From Prevotella sp. (GTDB taxonomy: Bacteria; Bacteroidota; Bacteroidia; Bacteroidales; Bacteroidaceae): a stretch of 64,000 nt of DNA. The stretch spans positions 1 to 64,000 of the forward strand of contig JAFQQY010000032.1 of assembly GCA_017410365.1 (NCBI GenBank). Reading direction: 5' to 3'. How positions within the stretch are numbered: the first letter of the stretch is position 1; each line of letters starts with the position of its first letter. Of the stretch, positions 9,036 to 17,375 are shown piece after piece. The translations under genes and the position numbers were made by a program. The notes below the pieces were generated by a model that saw nothing but the letters and a program-made list of their open reading frames with translations, was not told where the DNA came from and did no database searches.

Positions 9036-9165
9036 ATAAAGAAGATAAAAGAAGATAGAAGGAGATAGGTGGAGATAGAGGACACGTGTTGATGAACGAA
9101 AGTGAATAATACTTTAAAGAAATGTCTTATATCTTCTTAGCGAGCATCTTCTTATAACTCCTTAT
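9036..9165 (+). repeat. Purine-rich repeats and matching pyrimidine stretch before mrp
   Basis: AAAGAAGATA occurs twice at 9038-9057, followed by GGAGATA copies. TATCTTCTT at 9130-9138 and a similar stretch near 9145 can pair back to them. A similar purine-rich run lies before trmB. It might fold in the mrp leader. No TAnnTTTG box was seen here. Confidence 0.4.
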
Positions 9166-9192
9166 AACTACAAATAATTAAGTCTTAAAAAC

Positions 9193-10290
9193 ATGACATT
9201 ATATCCAAAACTGATTGTCGATGCACTGGCTACAGTAACGTATGCAGGCACGAAGAAAAACCTCGTAGAGAGCGGCATGGTGGCAGACACACCAAGCATC
9301 AACGGCATGAAGGTAAAGATTGTACTTACCTTTCCACGAGACACTGACCCGTTCATGAAGTCAACAATCAAAGCTGCCGAGGCTGCCATTCACTACCATG
9401 TGAGCAAAGACGTTGAGGTGGAGATAGAAACGGAATTCAAGTCGAAGCCACGTCCTGAAGTAGGAAAACTATTGCCACAGGTCAAGAACATCATTGCCGT
9501 AAGTTCCGGCAAGGGCGGTGTGGGCAAGAGCACGGTCTCTGCCAATCTGGCCATAGCCTTGGCACGCCTTGGCTACAAGGTGGGACTACTTGATGCCGAC
9601 ATCTTCGGCCCGTCAGTTCCAAAGATGTTCAACGTTGAGGATGCTCGACCATACGCAGTAGAAGTAGATGGCCGCAACCTCATAGAACCAATAGAGAAAT
9701 ACGGAGTTAAACTGCTCAGTATCGGTTTCTTCGTAAATCCAGATACAGCTACATTATGGCGTGGTGGCATGGCAACCAATGCACTGAAGCAACTCATTGC
9801 CGATGCCAACTGGGGCGAACTAGATTACTTCATACTTGATACACCTCCAGGCACAAGCGACATTCACCTGACACTGTTGCAGACGCTCGCCATAACCGGT
9901 GCGGTAATTGTAAGTACACCACAGGCTGTGGCACTGGCAGACGCTCGCAAGGGCATCGACATGTATCGCAACGACAAAGTGAACGTGCCTATACTTGGAC
10001 TTGTGGAGAACATGGCATGGTTTACACCTGCAGAACTGCCGGAAAACAAATACTACATCTTCGGCAAAGAGGGATGCAAGCGCCTTGCAGAAGAAATGGG
10101 CACTCCACTACTTGCTCAGATACCACTTGTACAGAGCATCTGCGAGAGTGGCGATGCCGGTGAACCAGCCGCATGCAAGGTGGATTCTATAACAGGACTT
10201 TCTTTCCTCAGCCTTGCCCAGTCGGTAGTTACCGTTGTCAACAGGCGCAACAAGGAACAAGATCCAACAAAAATAGTGCAGGTCCAATGA
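9193..10290 (+). CDS. mrp: Mrp/NBP35-type iron-sulfur carrier ATPase lacking the CxxC motif
   Basis: Residues of about 1-85 form a MIP18 (DUF59) domain. Residues of about 95-350 are a ParA/MinD-like ATPase with a deviant Walker A (SSGKGGVGKST), DADIFGPSVP and a DTPPGTSD switch. Family members deliver Fe-S clusters to target proteins. The canonical C-terminal CxxC (VENMSYFxCPHC) is replaced here by VENMAWFTPAELPENKYY, so the usual bridging cysteines are absent. Single cysteines remain at GKEGCKR and SICESGD. The length (365 aa) and the other motifs are normal, so this looks like a lineage variant rather than a broken gene. Its terminator overlaps the last codons. Confidence 0.9.
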   Translation: MTLYPKLIVDALATVTYAGTKKNLVESGMVADTPSINGMKVKIVLTFPRDTDPFMKSTIKAAEAAIHYHVSKDVEVEIETEFKSKPRPEVGKLLPQVKNIIAVSSGKGGVGKSTVSANLAIALARLGYKVGLLDADIFGPSVPKMFNVEDARPYAVEVDGRNLIEPIEKYGVKLLSIGFFVNPDTATLWRGGMATNALKQLIADANWGELDYFILDTPPGTSDIHLTLLQTLAITGAVIVSTPQAVALADARKGIDMYRNDKVNVPILGLVENMAWFTPAELPENKYYIFGKEGCKRLAEEMGTPLLAQIPLVQSICESGDAGEPAACKVDSITGLSFLSLAQSVVTVVNRRNKEQDPTKIVQVQ

Positions 10291-10302
10291 CCTGCACTAT
10301 TT
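10271..10302. terminator. Bidirectional terminator overlapping the mrp stop
   Basis: A 14-bp stem (AAATAGTGCAGGTC at 10271-10284, complement at 10289-10302) has a 4-nt loop. The stop codon of mrp is inside the hairpin. A T-run exists on the minus strand, so it can also end transcripts from the convergent gene. Confidence 0.8.
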
Positions 10303-10365
10303 CTTAATTTATAATGCTTAATTATTCGCTTCGCTCATCAGCTTTGCTGTCCTAACTCTTAACTC

Positions 10366-11244
10366 CTAATTCCTAACTCTCAACACCATCCCAGGCCTCA
10401 ATCCTTCTATATAATCTACCGGACGTGCCTTAATTCTGACAGCATCGTGGGCATATATCCATTCTGACTTATCTATTTCGCCCACAAAAGCATCTTCGCC
10501 AGTATCTTCGATGTCGTAAACCTGCATTTTAACTTCCTTATTAAACGCAGGAACGTAAGCATTAATCTCACTGCCCAGTTTCAAGTTCTTCATCTCTGCC
10601 TCATCAACATAGAAAGCGCCCCAGAGGTCATCCATAATATAGACATTTACTATTGGCGTGCCATTTTGCACAGCCCCGCCTACGGGTAAATAAATATCTG
10701 CTATTTCACCCTCAACCTGAGCCACCACAACAGACTCTCCATTGTCATACTGCATAAGTCTCAACGTATTCTGAACTGCCATTACCTGACCTTCCATCAG
10801 TTTGTAGTTTGTAAGCGCCTCGTTGAGAACCTCTTCTGTTATCGTTCCCTCTTCGTAAAGTTTCTGCATGTTATGATATGACTCTTCAGCAATATCAAGT
10901 CCAGCCTTTGCTCTCTGCAGAATAAGGTAGAAATTGTGAATCTTGTCATCCATGGCAGCATTCTTAGCATTCTTTCCGCTGCCTCTGTCGTCTTCGGCAA
11001 CCTCGATAACCGCCAATGTATCTCCTACATTCACATAGTCGCCAACCTCTACGCATATCTCCAGCACACGACCCTTATGCCTGCTAGACATCTGAACCTC
11101 AGAAACCTCAATCACTCCATCAGGTTGTTGAGTTTCCGATATCTTTGAGCCATAGGCAATCGCCATCGCTGCAGCTATCACTACGAATATGGCTATAGCA
11201 ATTGCCAGAACAAACGTTTTGCGCCTTAATGTGATATGAATCAT
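10366..11244 (-). CDS. HlyD/EmrA-type membrane fusion protein
   Basis: This 292-aa protein has one N-terminal membrane helix (VLAIAIAIFVVIAAAMAIAYG). A biotinyl-lipoyl-like half motif follows (GRVLEICVEVGDYVNVGDTLAVIE), then an alpha-helical hairpin of about 70 residues and a second lipoyl/beta-barrel part (GGAVQNGTPIVNVYIMDDLWG). This is the layout of periplasmic adaptor proteins of export pumps. No pump or TolC gene is next to it, so its partner is unknown. The ATG at 11244 is chosen because an earlier start at 11289 would overlap the upstream gene by 32 bp. The last codons (VRN and the stop) lie inside a TTAGGA-type spacer repeat. Confidence 0.82.
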   Translation of the reverse strand: MIHITLRRKTFVLAIAIAIFVVIAAAMAIAYGSKISETQQPDGVIEVSEVQMSSRHKGRVLEICVEVGDYVNVGDTLAVIEVAEDDRGSGKNAKNAAMDDKIHNFYLILQRAKAGLDIAEESYHNMQKLYEEGTITEEVLNEALTNYKLMEGQVMAVQNTLRLMQYDNGESVVVAQVEGEIADIYLPVGGAVQNGTPIVNVYIMDDLWGAFYVDEAEMKNLKLGSEINAYVPAFNKEVKMQVYDIEDTGEDAFVGEIDKSEWIYAHDAVRIKARPVDYIEGLRPGMVLRVRN

Positions 11245-11257
11245 AATATACCGGACA

Positions 11258-12133
11258 CTATTTCTTATAAGTAAAGGTGCGCGAACCAATCATGTTGCCA
11301 TCGGCAAAAATGCTCACGACATAGTCTCCGCCTCCAAGGAACTGGTTGATTTCCATAAACATAGTAATATTGAGTTCCTCTCCAGTATATTCCACATCCT
11401 TCTTCATTGAATAGTCAATGTTACGGTCTTCATAGGCAAAAGAGCCCAGCTTGCCAACTACCGCACCTGTAGGCGATGTTATTCTGACATAGAATGTTCT
11501 CACGCCATTTGTTGCTGTAACATTCTTTGTTACAGTAAACGATAGTTCCAGACTCTTTGCATCCTTTATGTATTTAGCTGTACGCCCACGCTTCTTCTTT
11601 GCTGTAAGCACTATGTTAGTAGCATCCAACTGTGCAGCAATAGCCACCTTTTCAGACAGCGACTCTTTCTCGTTGCTGAGTCCTTCTATTTGGCGATTAG
11701 CCTCTCTCTGTTCAGCCTTGAGCGAAGCATTCTCGGCTGTAAGGTTTTCATTAAGTCTGTTCAAAGAGTCTATCTGCAAGACATAGCTGCGCAACACCGC
11801 TCTTACCGTAGCAAGTTCCTTCTTCAGTCGTGTAATCTCACGTGCATTATCACTCTTCACTTTTTTCAGTTCTTCAAGCAACTGCTGCGTACGCATCTGC
11901 TCTTGCGTAAGTTGTGCCACGATAGAGTCGTTGTTTATCTGTGTCATCATCTCACTGTACTGGCGAGTAAACTGTTCGTACTCGTTTTCCATTTCCTGCT
12001 TGTCAAGTTCCGCAAGTTCGCGCATCTCATCATTAGCTTGCTTCTGTTTGCCAAGACTTACTGATAATATTACGACGCCAGCCAACAATATTCCTATTGC
12101 AGCCAATAGTGGCATAAGAATTTTCTTGTTCAT
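11258..12133 (-). CDS. Single-pass membrane protein with long coiled coil
   Basis: This 291-aa protein has an N-terminal membrane anchor (residues 5-27), then about 150 residues of heptad-rich helix (for example LEELKKVKSDNAREITRLKK). A small beta-sandwich C-terminus (about 185-291) is rich in aromatic strands (VRTFYVRITSPTGAVVG). The frame stays open to 12193, but that position lies in the promoter, so the ATG at 12133 is the start. It is 13 bp upstream of the HlyD-like gene and probably co-transcribed with it, perhaps as an accessory envelope protein. I do not recognise a named family. Confidence 0.8.
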   Translation of the reverse strand: MNKKILMPLLAAIGILLAGVVILSVSLGKQKQANDEMRELAELDKQEMENEYEQFTRQYSEMMTQINNDSIVAQLTQEQMRTQQLLEELKKVKSDNAREITRLKKELATVRAVLRSYVLQIDSLNRLNENLTAENASLKAEQREANRQIEGLSNEKESLSEKVAIAAQLDATNIVLTAKKKRGRTAKYIKDAKSLELSFTVTKNVTATNGVRTFYVRITSPTGAVVGKLGSFAYEDRNIDYSMKKDVEYTGEELNITMFMEINQFLGGGDYVVSIFADGNMIGSRTFTYKK

Positions 12134-12163
12134 AAATTTAATAAAATAATAAATAAATCTTTG

Positions 12164-12194
12164 CAAAGTTAAGGGTTTTAGGCGAAACAGCAAA
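12164..12194 (-). promoter_or_regulatory. Promoter of the coiled-coil/HlyD operon
   Basis: On the minus strand TTTG (12194-12191), 19 bp and TAACTTTG (12171-12164) are a full consensus match about 30 bp upstream of the ATG at 12133. Confidence 0.8.
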
Positions 12195-12365
12195 AAAAAC
12201 GCCCCTCCGATGGATTATTATTACTTATTATTAAGATAATTATAACTAAAAGCATACTTTTTTTTACAATTCTTACACTGCAATTTTCCACAATAGCATT
12301 TATGCAAATCATAAGTTATTTGCTTTTTCAACATGCAACCCAACCTGTTTCTCAGAAAAAATGTG

Positions 12366-12373
12366 TAAGTTTG
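12366..12373 (+). promoter_or_regulatory. -7 box of the LUD gene
   Basis: TAAGTTTG matches TAnnTTTG and lies 25 bp upstream of the ATG at 12399. No clear -33 TTTG is at the right spacing. The rest of the spacer 12195-12365 is AT-rich with nothing else recognisable. Confidence 0.55.
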
Positions 12374-12398
12374 CAGAAAATTAGAAACAAAAGACATA

Positions 12399-13034
12399 AT
12401 GACACCAAAAGAGATAAGAAACGAGCGTCTGGCACAAAAGATGATTAAGAATCTGGAACGACGCAACATGGAAGCCTGTTATTGCAAAACAGCAGACGAG
12501 GCTATTGAGAAAGTGATTGGTATGATTCCTGAAGGCAGCAGCATATCATGGGGAGGTTCGATGACCATCAGAGATATGGGACTGACAAAGGCTCTGCATG
12601 AAAGAAACTGCTACGACCTCATTGACCGCGATGAGGCAAAAGACCGCGACGAGGCTCAGGAAATGTATCGCAAGGCTTTCTTTGCTGACTTCTATCTCTC
12701 CAGCGCCAACGCCATAAGCGAGGATGGTGTGATTGTAAATATCGACGGCAACGGCAACCGTGTTGCAGCCATTACATTCGGACCTAAAAAGGTTATTTTC
12801 GTCATCGGAATGAACAAAGTGGCGCAGGACGTGAATGCTGCCTTAGCCAGAGCACGCAGCACGGCATCGCCCATTAATGCCGCACGCTTTGACATCAAGA
12901 CTCCTTGTCAGATTGATGGCATCTGCCATAACTGCAATTCTCCTGAAAGCATCTGCAACTTCTTCCATTTCATAAGAAACTCTCGCCCTGGACGCATATC
13001 TGTTGTTTTGGTTGGTGAGGAACTTGGGTATTAG
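12399..13034 (+). CDS. LUD-domain protein (LutC/YkgG-like)
   Basis: This 211-aa protein is a stand-alone LUD domain, the family of lactate-utilisation subunits LutB/LutC. Recognisable parts are the N-terminal helix (RNERLAQKMIKNLERR), the SISWGGSMTIRDMGL segment, SANAISEDGVIVNIDGNGNR, and VIFVIGMNKVA. A four-cysteine cluster lies near the C-terminus (CQIDGICHNC, then ESIC), so a metal or Fe-S site is possible. No lutA or lutB neighbour is present, so a lactate role cannot be claimed. The next gene, topB, follows after a repeat-filled spacer. Confidence 0.85.
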   Translation: MTPKEIRNERLAQKMIKNLERRNMEACYCKTADEAIEKVIGMIPEGSSISWGGSMTIRDMGLTKALHERNCYDLIDRDEAKDRDEAQEMYRKAFFADFYLSSANAISEDGVIVNIDGNGNRVAAITFGPKKVIFVIGMNKVAQDVNAALARARSTASPINAARFDIKTPCQIDGICHNCNSPESICNFFHFIRNSRPGRISVVLVGEELGY

Positions 13035-13213
13035 TTAGGAGTTAGGAGGTAGGAGTTAGGAATTAGGAATTAAGCATTGCGAATTATGCATTAAGAATTA
13101 AGCATTAAGAATTAAGCATTAAGAATTAAGCATTAAGAATTAAGCATTGCGAATTAAGCATTAAGAATTAAGCATTAAGAATTAAGCATTGCGAATTATG
13201 CATTAAGCATTAA
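13035..13213. repeat. Tandem 14-bp repeats filling the LUD-topB spacer
   Basis: The first 40 bp are TTAGGAG-type repeats. From about 13070 on, about ten copies of a 14-bp unit (AAGCATTAAGAATT, with AAGCATTGCGAATT variants) run up to 5 bp before topB. Units touch each other with no spacers, so this is not CRISPR. Copy number could vary between strains and alter the topB leader. Confidence 0.9.
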
Positions 13214-13218
13214 AAAGA

Positions 13219-15255
13219 ATGATTGTTTGCATAGCAGAGAAACCAAGCGTAGCAAAAGACATAGCGAAGATACTAGGGGCTAACAGCAGTCGCGACGGAT
13301 ATATGGAGGGCAACGGCTATCAAGTGACGTGGACCTTCGGACATCTGTGCACGCTTAAAGAGCCTGACGATTACACCCCGCTATGGAAACATTGGAGTTT
13401 GAGCGCACTTCCAATGATTCCTCAGCGTTTCGGCATCAAACTTATTGACGATAAAGGAATACAGAAGCAGTTTGCTGTTATCGAGCGATTAATGCAAAAT
13501 GCCGATGGTATAATCAACTGCGGTGATGCCGGACAAGAGGGTGAACTGATACAGAGATGGGTAATGCAGAAGGCAAAAGCCACATGCCCTGTAAAGCGTC
13601 TTTGGATATCATCACTTACCGACGAGGCCATAAGAGACGGGTTCCAGTCGCTCATGGAGCAAAAGGATAAAGATTCGCTCTATTACGCAGGACTGAGCCG
13701 CGCTATAGGCGACTGGATTCTAGGCATGAACGCCACACGCCTATACACTTTGAAATACGGACAGAACCGGCAGGTGCTGAGCATCGGCAGGGTGCAGACC
13801 CCTACCCTCGCACTCATTGTCAACCGCCAGAAAGAAATAGAGAACTTCAAGCCAGAAGCTTATTGGGTATTGTCAACAACATACCGCGACACTATATTTA
13901 CCGCAACAAAAGGAAAGTTTACGGTGAAAGAAGAAGGCGAGCAATTCTTGGAAACGATTACCGGCAAGCCGTTTACTGTTACCAACGTAGAGAAGAAAAA
14001 CGGCAAGGAGGCACCAAAGCCACTTTACGACCTCACCTCACTTCAGGTTGACTGCAACAACAAGTTTGGCATGAGTGCCGAGATGACACTGAACACCATT
14101 CAAAGCCTATATGAAAAGAAGCTGACCACCTACCCACGTGTAGACACCACTTTCCTAAGCGACGACATATACCCCAAATGCCCTCAGACGCTGGCAGGAC
14201 TACGAGGATATGAGCAGCTGACACAGCCATTGGCAGGCAAGCCGCTGCTGAAATCAAAGAAGGTGTTCGACTCTTCAAAGGTTACCGACCACCATGCCAT
14301 CATACCTACAGGCGTACCGGCGATGAATCTTACAGATATGGAGCGCCACGTCTATGACTTGGTAACGCGCCGCTTCATCAGTGTGTTCTATCCCGATTGT
14401 AAGTTTGCCACCACCACTGTTCTTGGAAAAGTAGAAGACATAGAGTTTAAAGTTACCGGCAAGACCATCATCGAGCCAGGGTGGCGCATTGTCTATGCCA
14501 AAGATGTGCAACAAGGCGAAGAGGAAGAGCAAAAGAAAGACGACGAAGAGCGCACGCTGCCACAGTTCGTTGTAGGCGAGAGTGGCGACCACGTGCCAAG
14601 CCTGACAGAGAAATGGACCTCACCGCCGAAGTTCTTCACAGAGGCCACGCTTCTGCGAGCAATGGAAACAGCAGGAAAGCTGGTAGACAACGAGGAACTG
14701 CGTGCAGCAATGAAGGAGAACGGCATCGGTCGCCCGTCGTCAAGAGCTGGCATCATAGAGACATTGTTCAAACGCCGCTATATCAAGCGCGAGCGAAAGA
14801 ATCTTATTGCAACGCCAACAGGCATCGAACTTATAGACCTGATAAAGGAAGACCTGCTGAAAAGTGCCGAGCTGACAGGCATCTGGGAGAAGAAACTGCG
14901 CGACATAGAAGCCTGCAAGTACGATGCCAGCCTGTTTATCAGCGAACTGAAACAACAGATAAACGATATCGTAAGAGACGTGCTTGCGGACAACAGCAAC
15001 CGCAGGGTAACAATAATGAGCGAGGCTGACATGAAAAAGAAAATGGCTCCAAAAGTAGAACAGGCGCCACGGCCTAAAGCTCCCAAAAAGACCGCAACAG
15101 AAAACAAGCCGTCGTCAGCTATCGAAGAACCTACAGGCAAACCATGCCCTCTATGCGGCCAGGGCGTAATCATTAAAGGCAAAACAGCATACGGCTGCAG
15201 CCGTTGGCGCGAGGGATGTACGTATCGCCAGCCGTTTGAATATAATAAAACATAG
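13219..15255 (+). CDS. topB: DNA topoisomerase III
   Basis: This is a type IA topoisomerase that relaxes or decatenates DNA through a 5'-phosphotyrosine. It has 678 aa. The N-terminal Toprim domain (VCIAEKPSVAKDIA, then NCGDAGQEGELIQR) is followed by the central fold (SIGRVQTPTLALIV). The catalytic tyrosine lies in KLTTYPRVDTTFLS, at about residue 305. The C-terminus holds a four-cysteine zinc ribbon (CPLCGQG, then YGCSRWREGC). The N-terminus begins MIVCIAEKPS, as expected for the family. No promoter box is visible in the repeat spacer before it, so co-transcription with the LUD gene is likely. porE follows after 23 bp. Confidence 0.95.
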   Translation: MIVCIAEKPSVAKDIAKILGANSSRDGYMEGNGYQVTWTFGHLCTLKEPDDYTPLWKHWSLSALPMIPQRFGIKLIDDKGIQKQFAVIERLMQNADGIINCGDAGQEGELIQRWVMQKAKATCPVKRLWISSLTDEAIRDGFQSLMEQKDKDSLYYAGLSRAIGDWILGMNATRLYTLKYGQNRQVLSIGRVQTPTLALIVNRQKEIENFKPEAYWVLSTTYRDTIFTATKGKFTVKEEGEQFLETITGKPFTVTNVEKKNGKEAPKPLYDLTSLQVDCNNKFGMSAEMTLNTIQSLYEKKLTTYPRVDTTFLSDDIYPKCPQTLAGLRGYEQLTQPLAGKPLLKSKKVFDSSKVTDHHAIIPTGVPAMNLTDMERHVYDLVTRRFISVFYPDCKFATTTVLGKVEDIEFKVTGKTIIEPGWRIVYAKDVQQGEEEEQKKDDEERTLPQFVVGESGDHVPSLTEKWTSPPKFFTEATLLRAMETAGKLVDNEELRAAMKENGIGRPSSRAGIIETLFKRRYIKRERKNLIATPTGIELIDLIKEDLLKSAELTGIWEKKLRDIEACKYDASLFISELKQQINDIVRDVLADNSNRRVTIMSEADMKKKMAPKVEQAPRPKAPKKTATENKPSSAIEEPTGKPCPLCGQGVIIKGKTAYGCSRWREGCTYRQPFEYNKT

Positions 15256-15278
15256 GTTTAAACGTTATTTATAATGTT

Positions 15279-17372
15279 ATGCGCAAGATATTCACCATTA
15301 TATATATATTAGGAATCACCGCTCTCCTTGTGGGATGCGGGGCAGATGCCGCCATGAAAAAGGGTGACAAGTTTTATGCTTTGGGCGAATATCATGATGC
15401 CGCGCAGCAATATAAAAAAGCATATTCATCAACACCTCCGAAAGAGAGGGCCACACGAGGCAAGAGAGCACTGAAACTGGCCGACAGTTATCGAAGAATA
15501 AACTACACGCAAAGGGCTATTGCTGCATACAACAACGCAATAAGATACAAGCAGGCAGACTCTCTTACCCACCTCTACCTTGGAATGCAGTTGCTTAAGA
15601 ACGGCAACTATAAGGGAGCAGAAAAGGCTTTCACAGAAGCATTGGACAGTCTTCCGGGCAACCAGCTGGCAAAGACAGGACTGCAATCGGCAAAGATGGC
15701 GCCTAAATGGAAAGAAGAAGGTTCGCAATATACAGTAAAGCGAGAAAACTTCTTCAACTCCCGACGTGCAGACTATTCGCCAATGCTCACTGGCGACGAC
15801 TACGAGCAATTATTCTTCACTTCAACACGCAATCAGGCACAAGGAGATGAGCTAAGCGGAATAACAGGAACAAAAAACGGCGACATCTTCGTTGCATATA
15901 AAGACGAGAACGGCAAATGGCTGAAACCAGAAGTCATCGACACCGAACTCAACTCCGCTTTCGACGAAGGCGCATGCTCGTTTACTCCCGACAGCCGTAC
16001 CATGTATCTGACGCAGTGCCTTACCGACCCCTCATATCCCCGCTATGCCACCATCTGCACATCACAGCGCTCGGATGCAGCATGGGGAAAGTCAACACCA
16101 CTACAGATAACCAAAGACACCCTATCCAGTTATGCACATCCAGCCGTATCTCCTGATGGCGAATGGCTTTACTTCACTTCCGACATGCCGGGAGGCCAAG
16201 GAGGACTGGACATCTGGCGCGTCAGACTAACCGCCAGCGGACTGGGCGGCGTAGAGAATCTTGGCACTCCTATCAATACCGAAGGCGACGAGATGTTTCC
16301 GACATTCCGCCCCAATGGCGACCTCTACTTCTCCTCAAACGGTCATCCTGGAATGGGAGGACTAGACATATACATTGCCATTCCCAATGTTGAGGAAACA
16401 GACAAAGACGGCGAAGAAAAGAAAGATGCCGCAGTAGCATATACGATAGAGCATCCGGGATATCCCCTCAACTCTCAGGGCGATGACTTCGGCATGACCT
16501 TCAACGGCTTGCTAAACGAAGGCTTTTTCTCTTCCAACCGTGGCGATGCCAAGGGCTGGGACCATATCTACAGCTTTGTCAATCCTGAAATTGTGCAGAC
16601 CGTCAAGGGCTGGGTATATGAGCAAGACGGCTATGAATTGCCCAACGCACTTGTCTACATGGTGGGCAACGACGGCACTAATTTGAAACTCAACGTCAAG
16701 GGCGACGGCTCTTTTGAACAGAAAATAAATCCAAATGTTGATTATGTATTCCTCGGAACCTGCAAGGGATTCCTTAATCATAAGGAACAGCTGCGCGTAG
16801 AGCCTGTTGAGGAGTCGCAGGAATATGTGCTGCAGTTTCCCCTCGCCTCCATCACGGCACCCGTGCTCATCGACAACATATTCTACGACTTCGACAAAGC
16901 CACGCTTCGCCCAGAATCAACAGCTTCGCTCGATGAGCTGATAAAACTACTCAATGAGAATCCTAACGTTACCATAGAGCTCAGCGCCCATTGCGACTAC
17001 TTCGGTCGCGACGAATACAACAAACGCCTGTCGCAGAAGCGTGCCGAGAGCGTTGTGGCATATCTCATCGAACACGGAATAGCCGAAGACCGCCTCAGTC
17101 CTGTGGGCTACGGCGAGGAAAGGCCTAAGACCATACGCAAGAAACTCACAGAGAAGTATCCTTTCCTGAAAGAAAACGACGTTCTGACAGAGGAGTTCAT
17201 CAAGGCACTGCCCGAAGACCAGCAAGAGATTTGCAACCAGCTGAACCGACGCACAGAGTTCATCGTGCTTCGAACAACATACGGCATGTTTGACAATAAG
17301 GGCAAGCTGACAAGCCCTCCAACGCCAAAGGCCGTAGAACCCGAAAAACAAGAGCAAGAAGATATTTTCTAA
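15279..17372 (+). CDS. porE: PorE-like T9SS protein: TPR, WD40/PD40 propeller, CRD and OmpA domains
   Basis: This lipoprotein has its lipobox at residues 17-20 (LVGC). The order of domains matches PorE of the type IX secretion system. TPR repeats come first (about 25-135), then a beta-propeller with PD40-type blades (about 150-420, such as SPDGEWLYFTSDMPGG and RPNGDLYFSSNG). A carboxypeptidase-regulatory-like domain (about 440-520) and an OmpA peptidoglycan-binding domain (about 530-665, YDFDKATLRPES, RLSQKRAESVVAYL) complete it. The length (697 aa) is close to PorE. It would anchor the T9SS trans-envelope complex to peptidoglycan. That fits the T9SS-type tails on proteins encoded at 2165-5134 and 46899-51449. 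The acetate-CoA ligase gene starts 3 bp after its stop. Confidence 0.82.
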   Translation: MRKIFTIIYILGITALLVGCGADAAMKKGDKFYALGEYHDAAQQYKKAYSSTPPKERATRGKRALKLADSYRRINYTQRAIAAYNNAIRYKQADSLTHLYLGMQLLKNGNYKGAEKAFTEALDSLPGNQLAKTGLQSAKMAPKWKEEGSQYTVKRENFFNSRRADYSPMLTGDDYEQLFFTSTRNQAQGDELSGITGTKNGDIFVAYKDENGKWLKPEVIDTELNSAFDEGACSFTPDSRTMYLTQCLTDPSYPRYATICTSQRSDAAWGKSTPLQITKDTLSSYAHPAVSPDGEWLYFTSDMPGGQGGLDIWRVRLTASGLGGVENLGTPINTEGDEMFPTFRPNGDLYFSSNGHPGMGGLDIYIAIPNVEETDKDGEEKKDAAVAYTIEHPGYPLNSQGDDFGMTFNGLLNEGFFSSNRGDAKGWDHIYSFVNPEIVQTVKGWVYEQDGYELPNALVYMVGNDGTNLKLNVKGDGSFEQKINPNVDYVFLGTCKGFLNHKEQLRVEPVEESQEYVLQFPLASITAPVLIDNIFYDFDKATLRPESTASLDELIKLLNENPNVTIELSAHCDYFGRDEYNKRLSQKRAESVVAYLIEHGIAEDRLSPVGYGEERPKTIRKKLTEKYPFLKENDVLTEEFIKALPEDQQEICNQLNRRTEFIVLRTTYGMFDNKGKLTSPPTPKAVEPEKQEQEDIF

Positions 17373-17375
17373 ATA

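Noticed and set aside
13070..13213. CRISPR-like array before topB
   Set aside because: The 14-bp units are contiguous with no unique spacers, and no cas genes are near.
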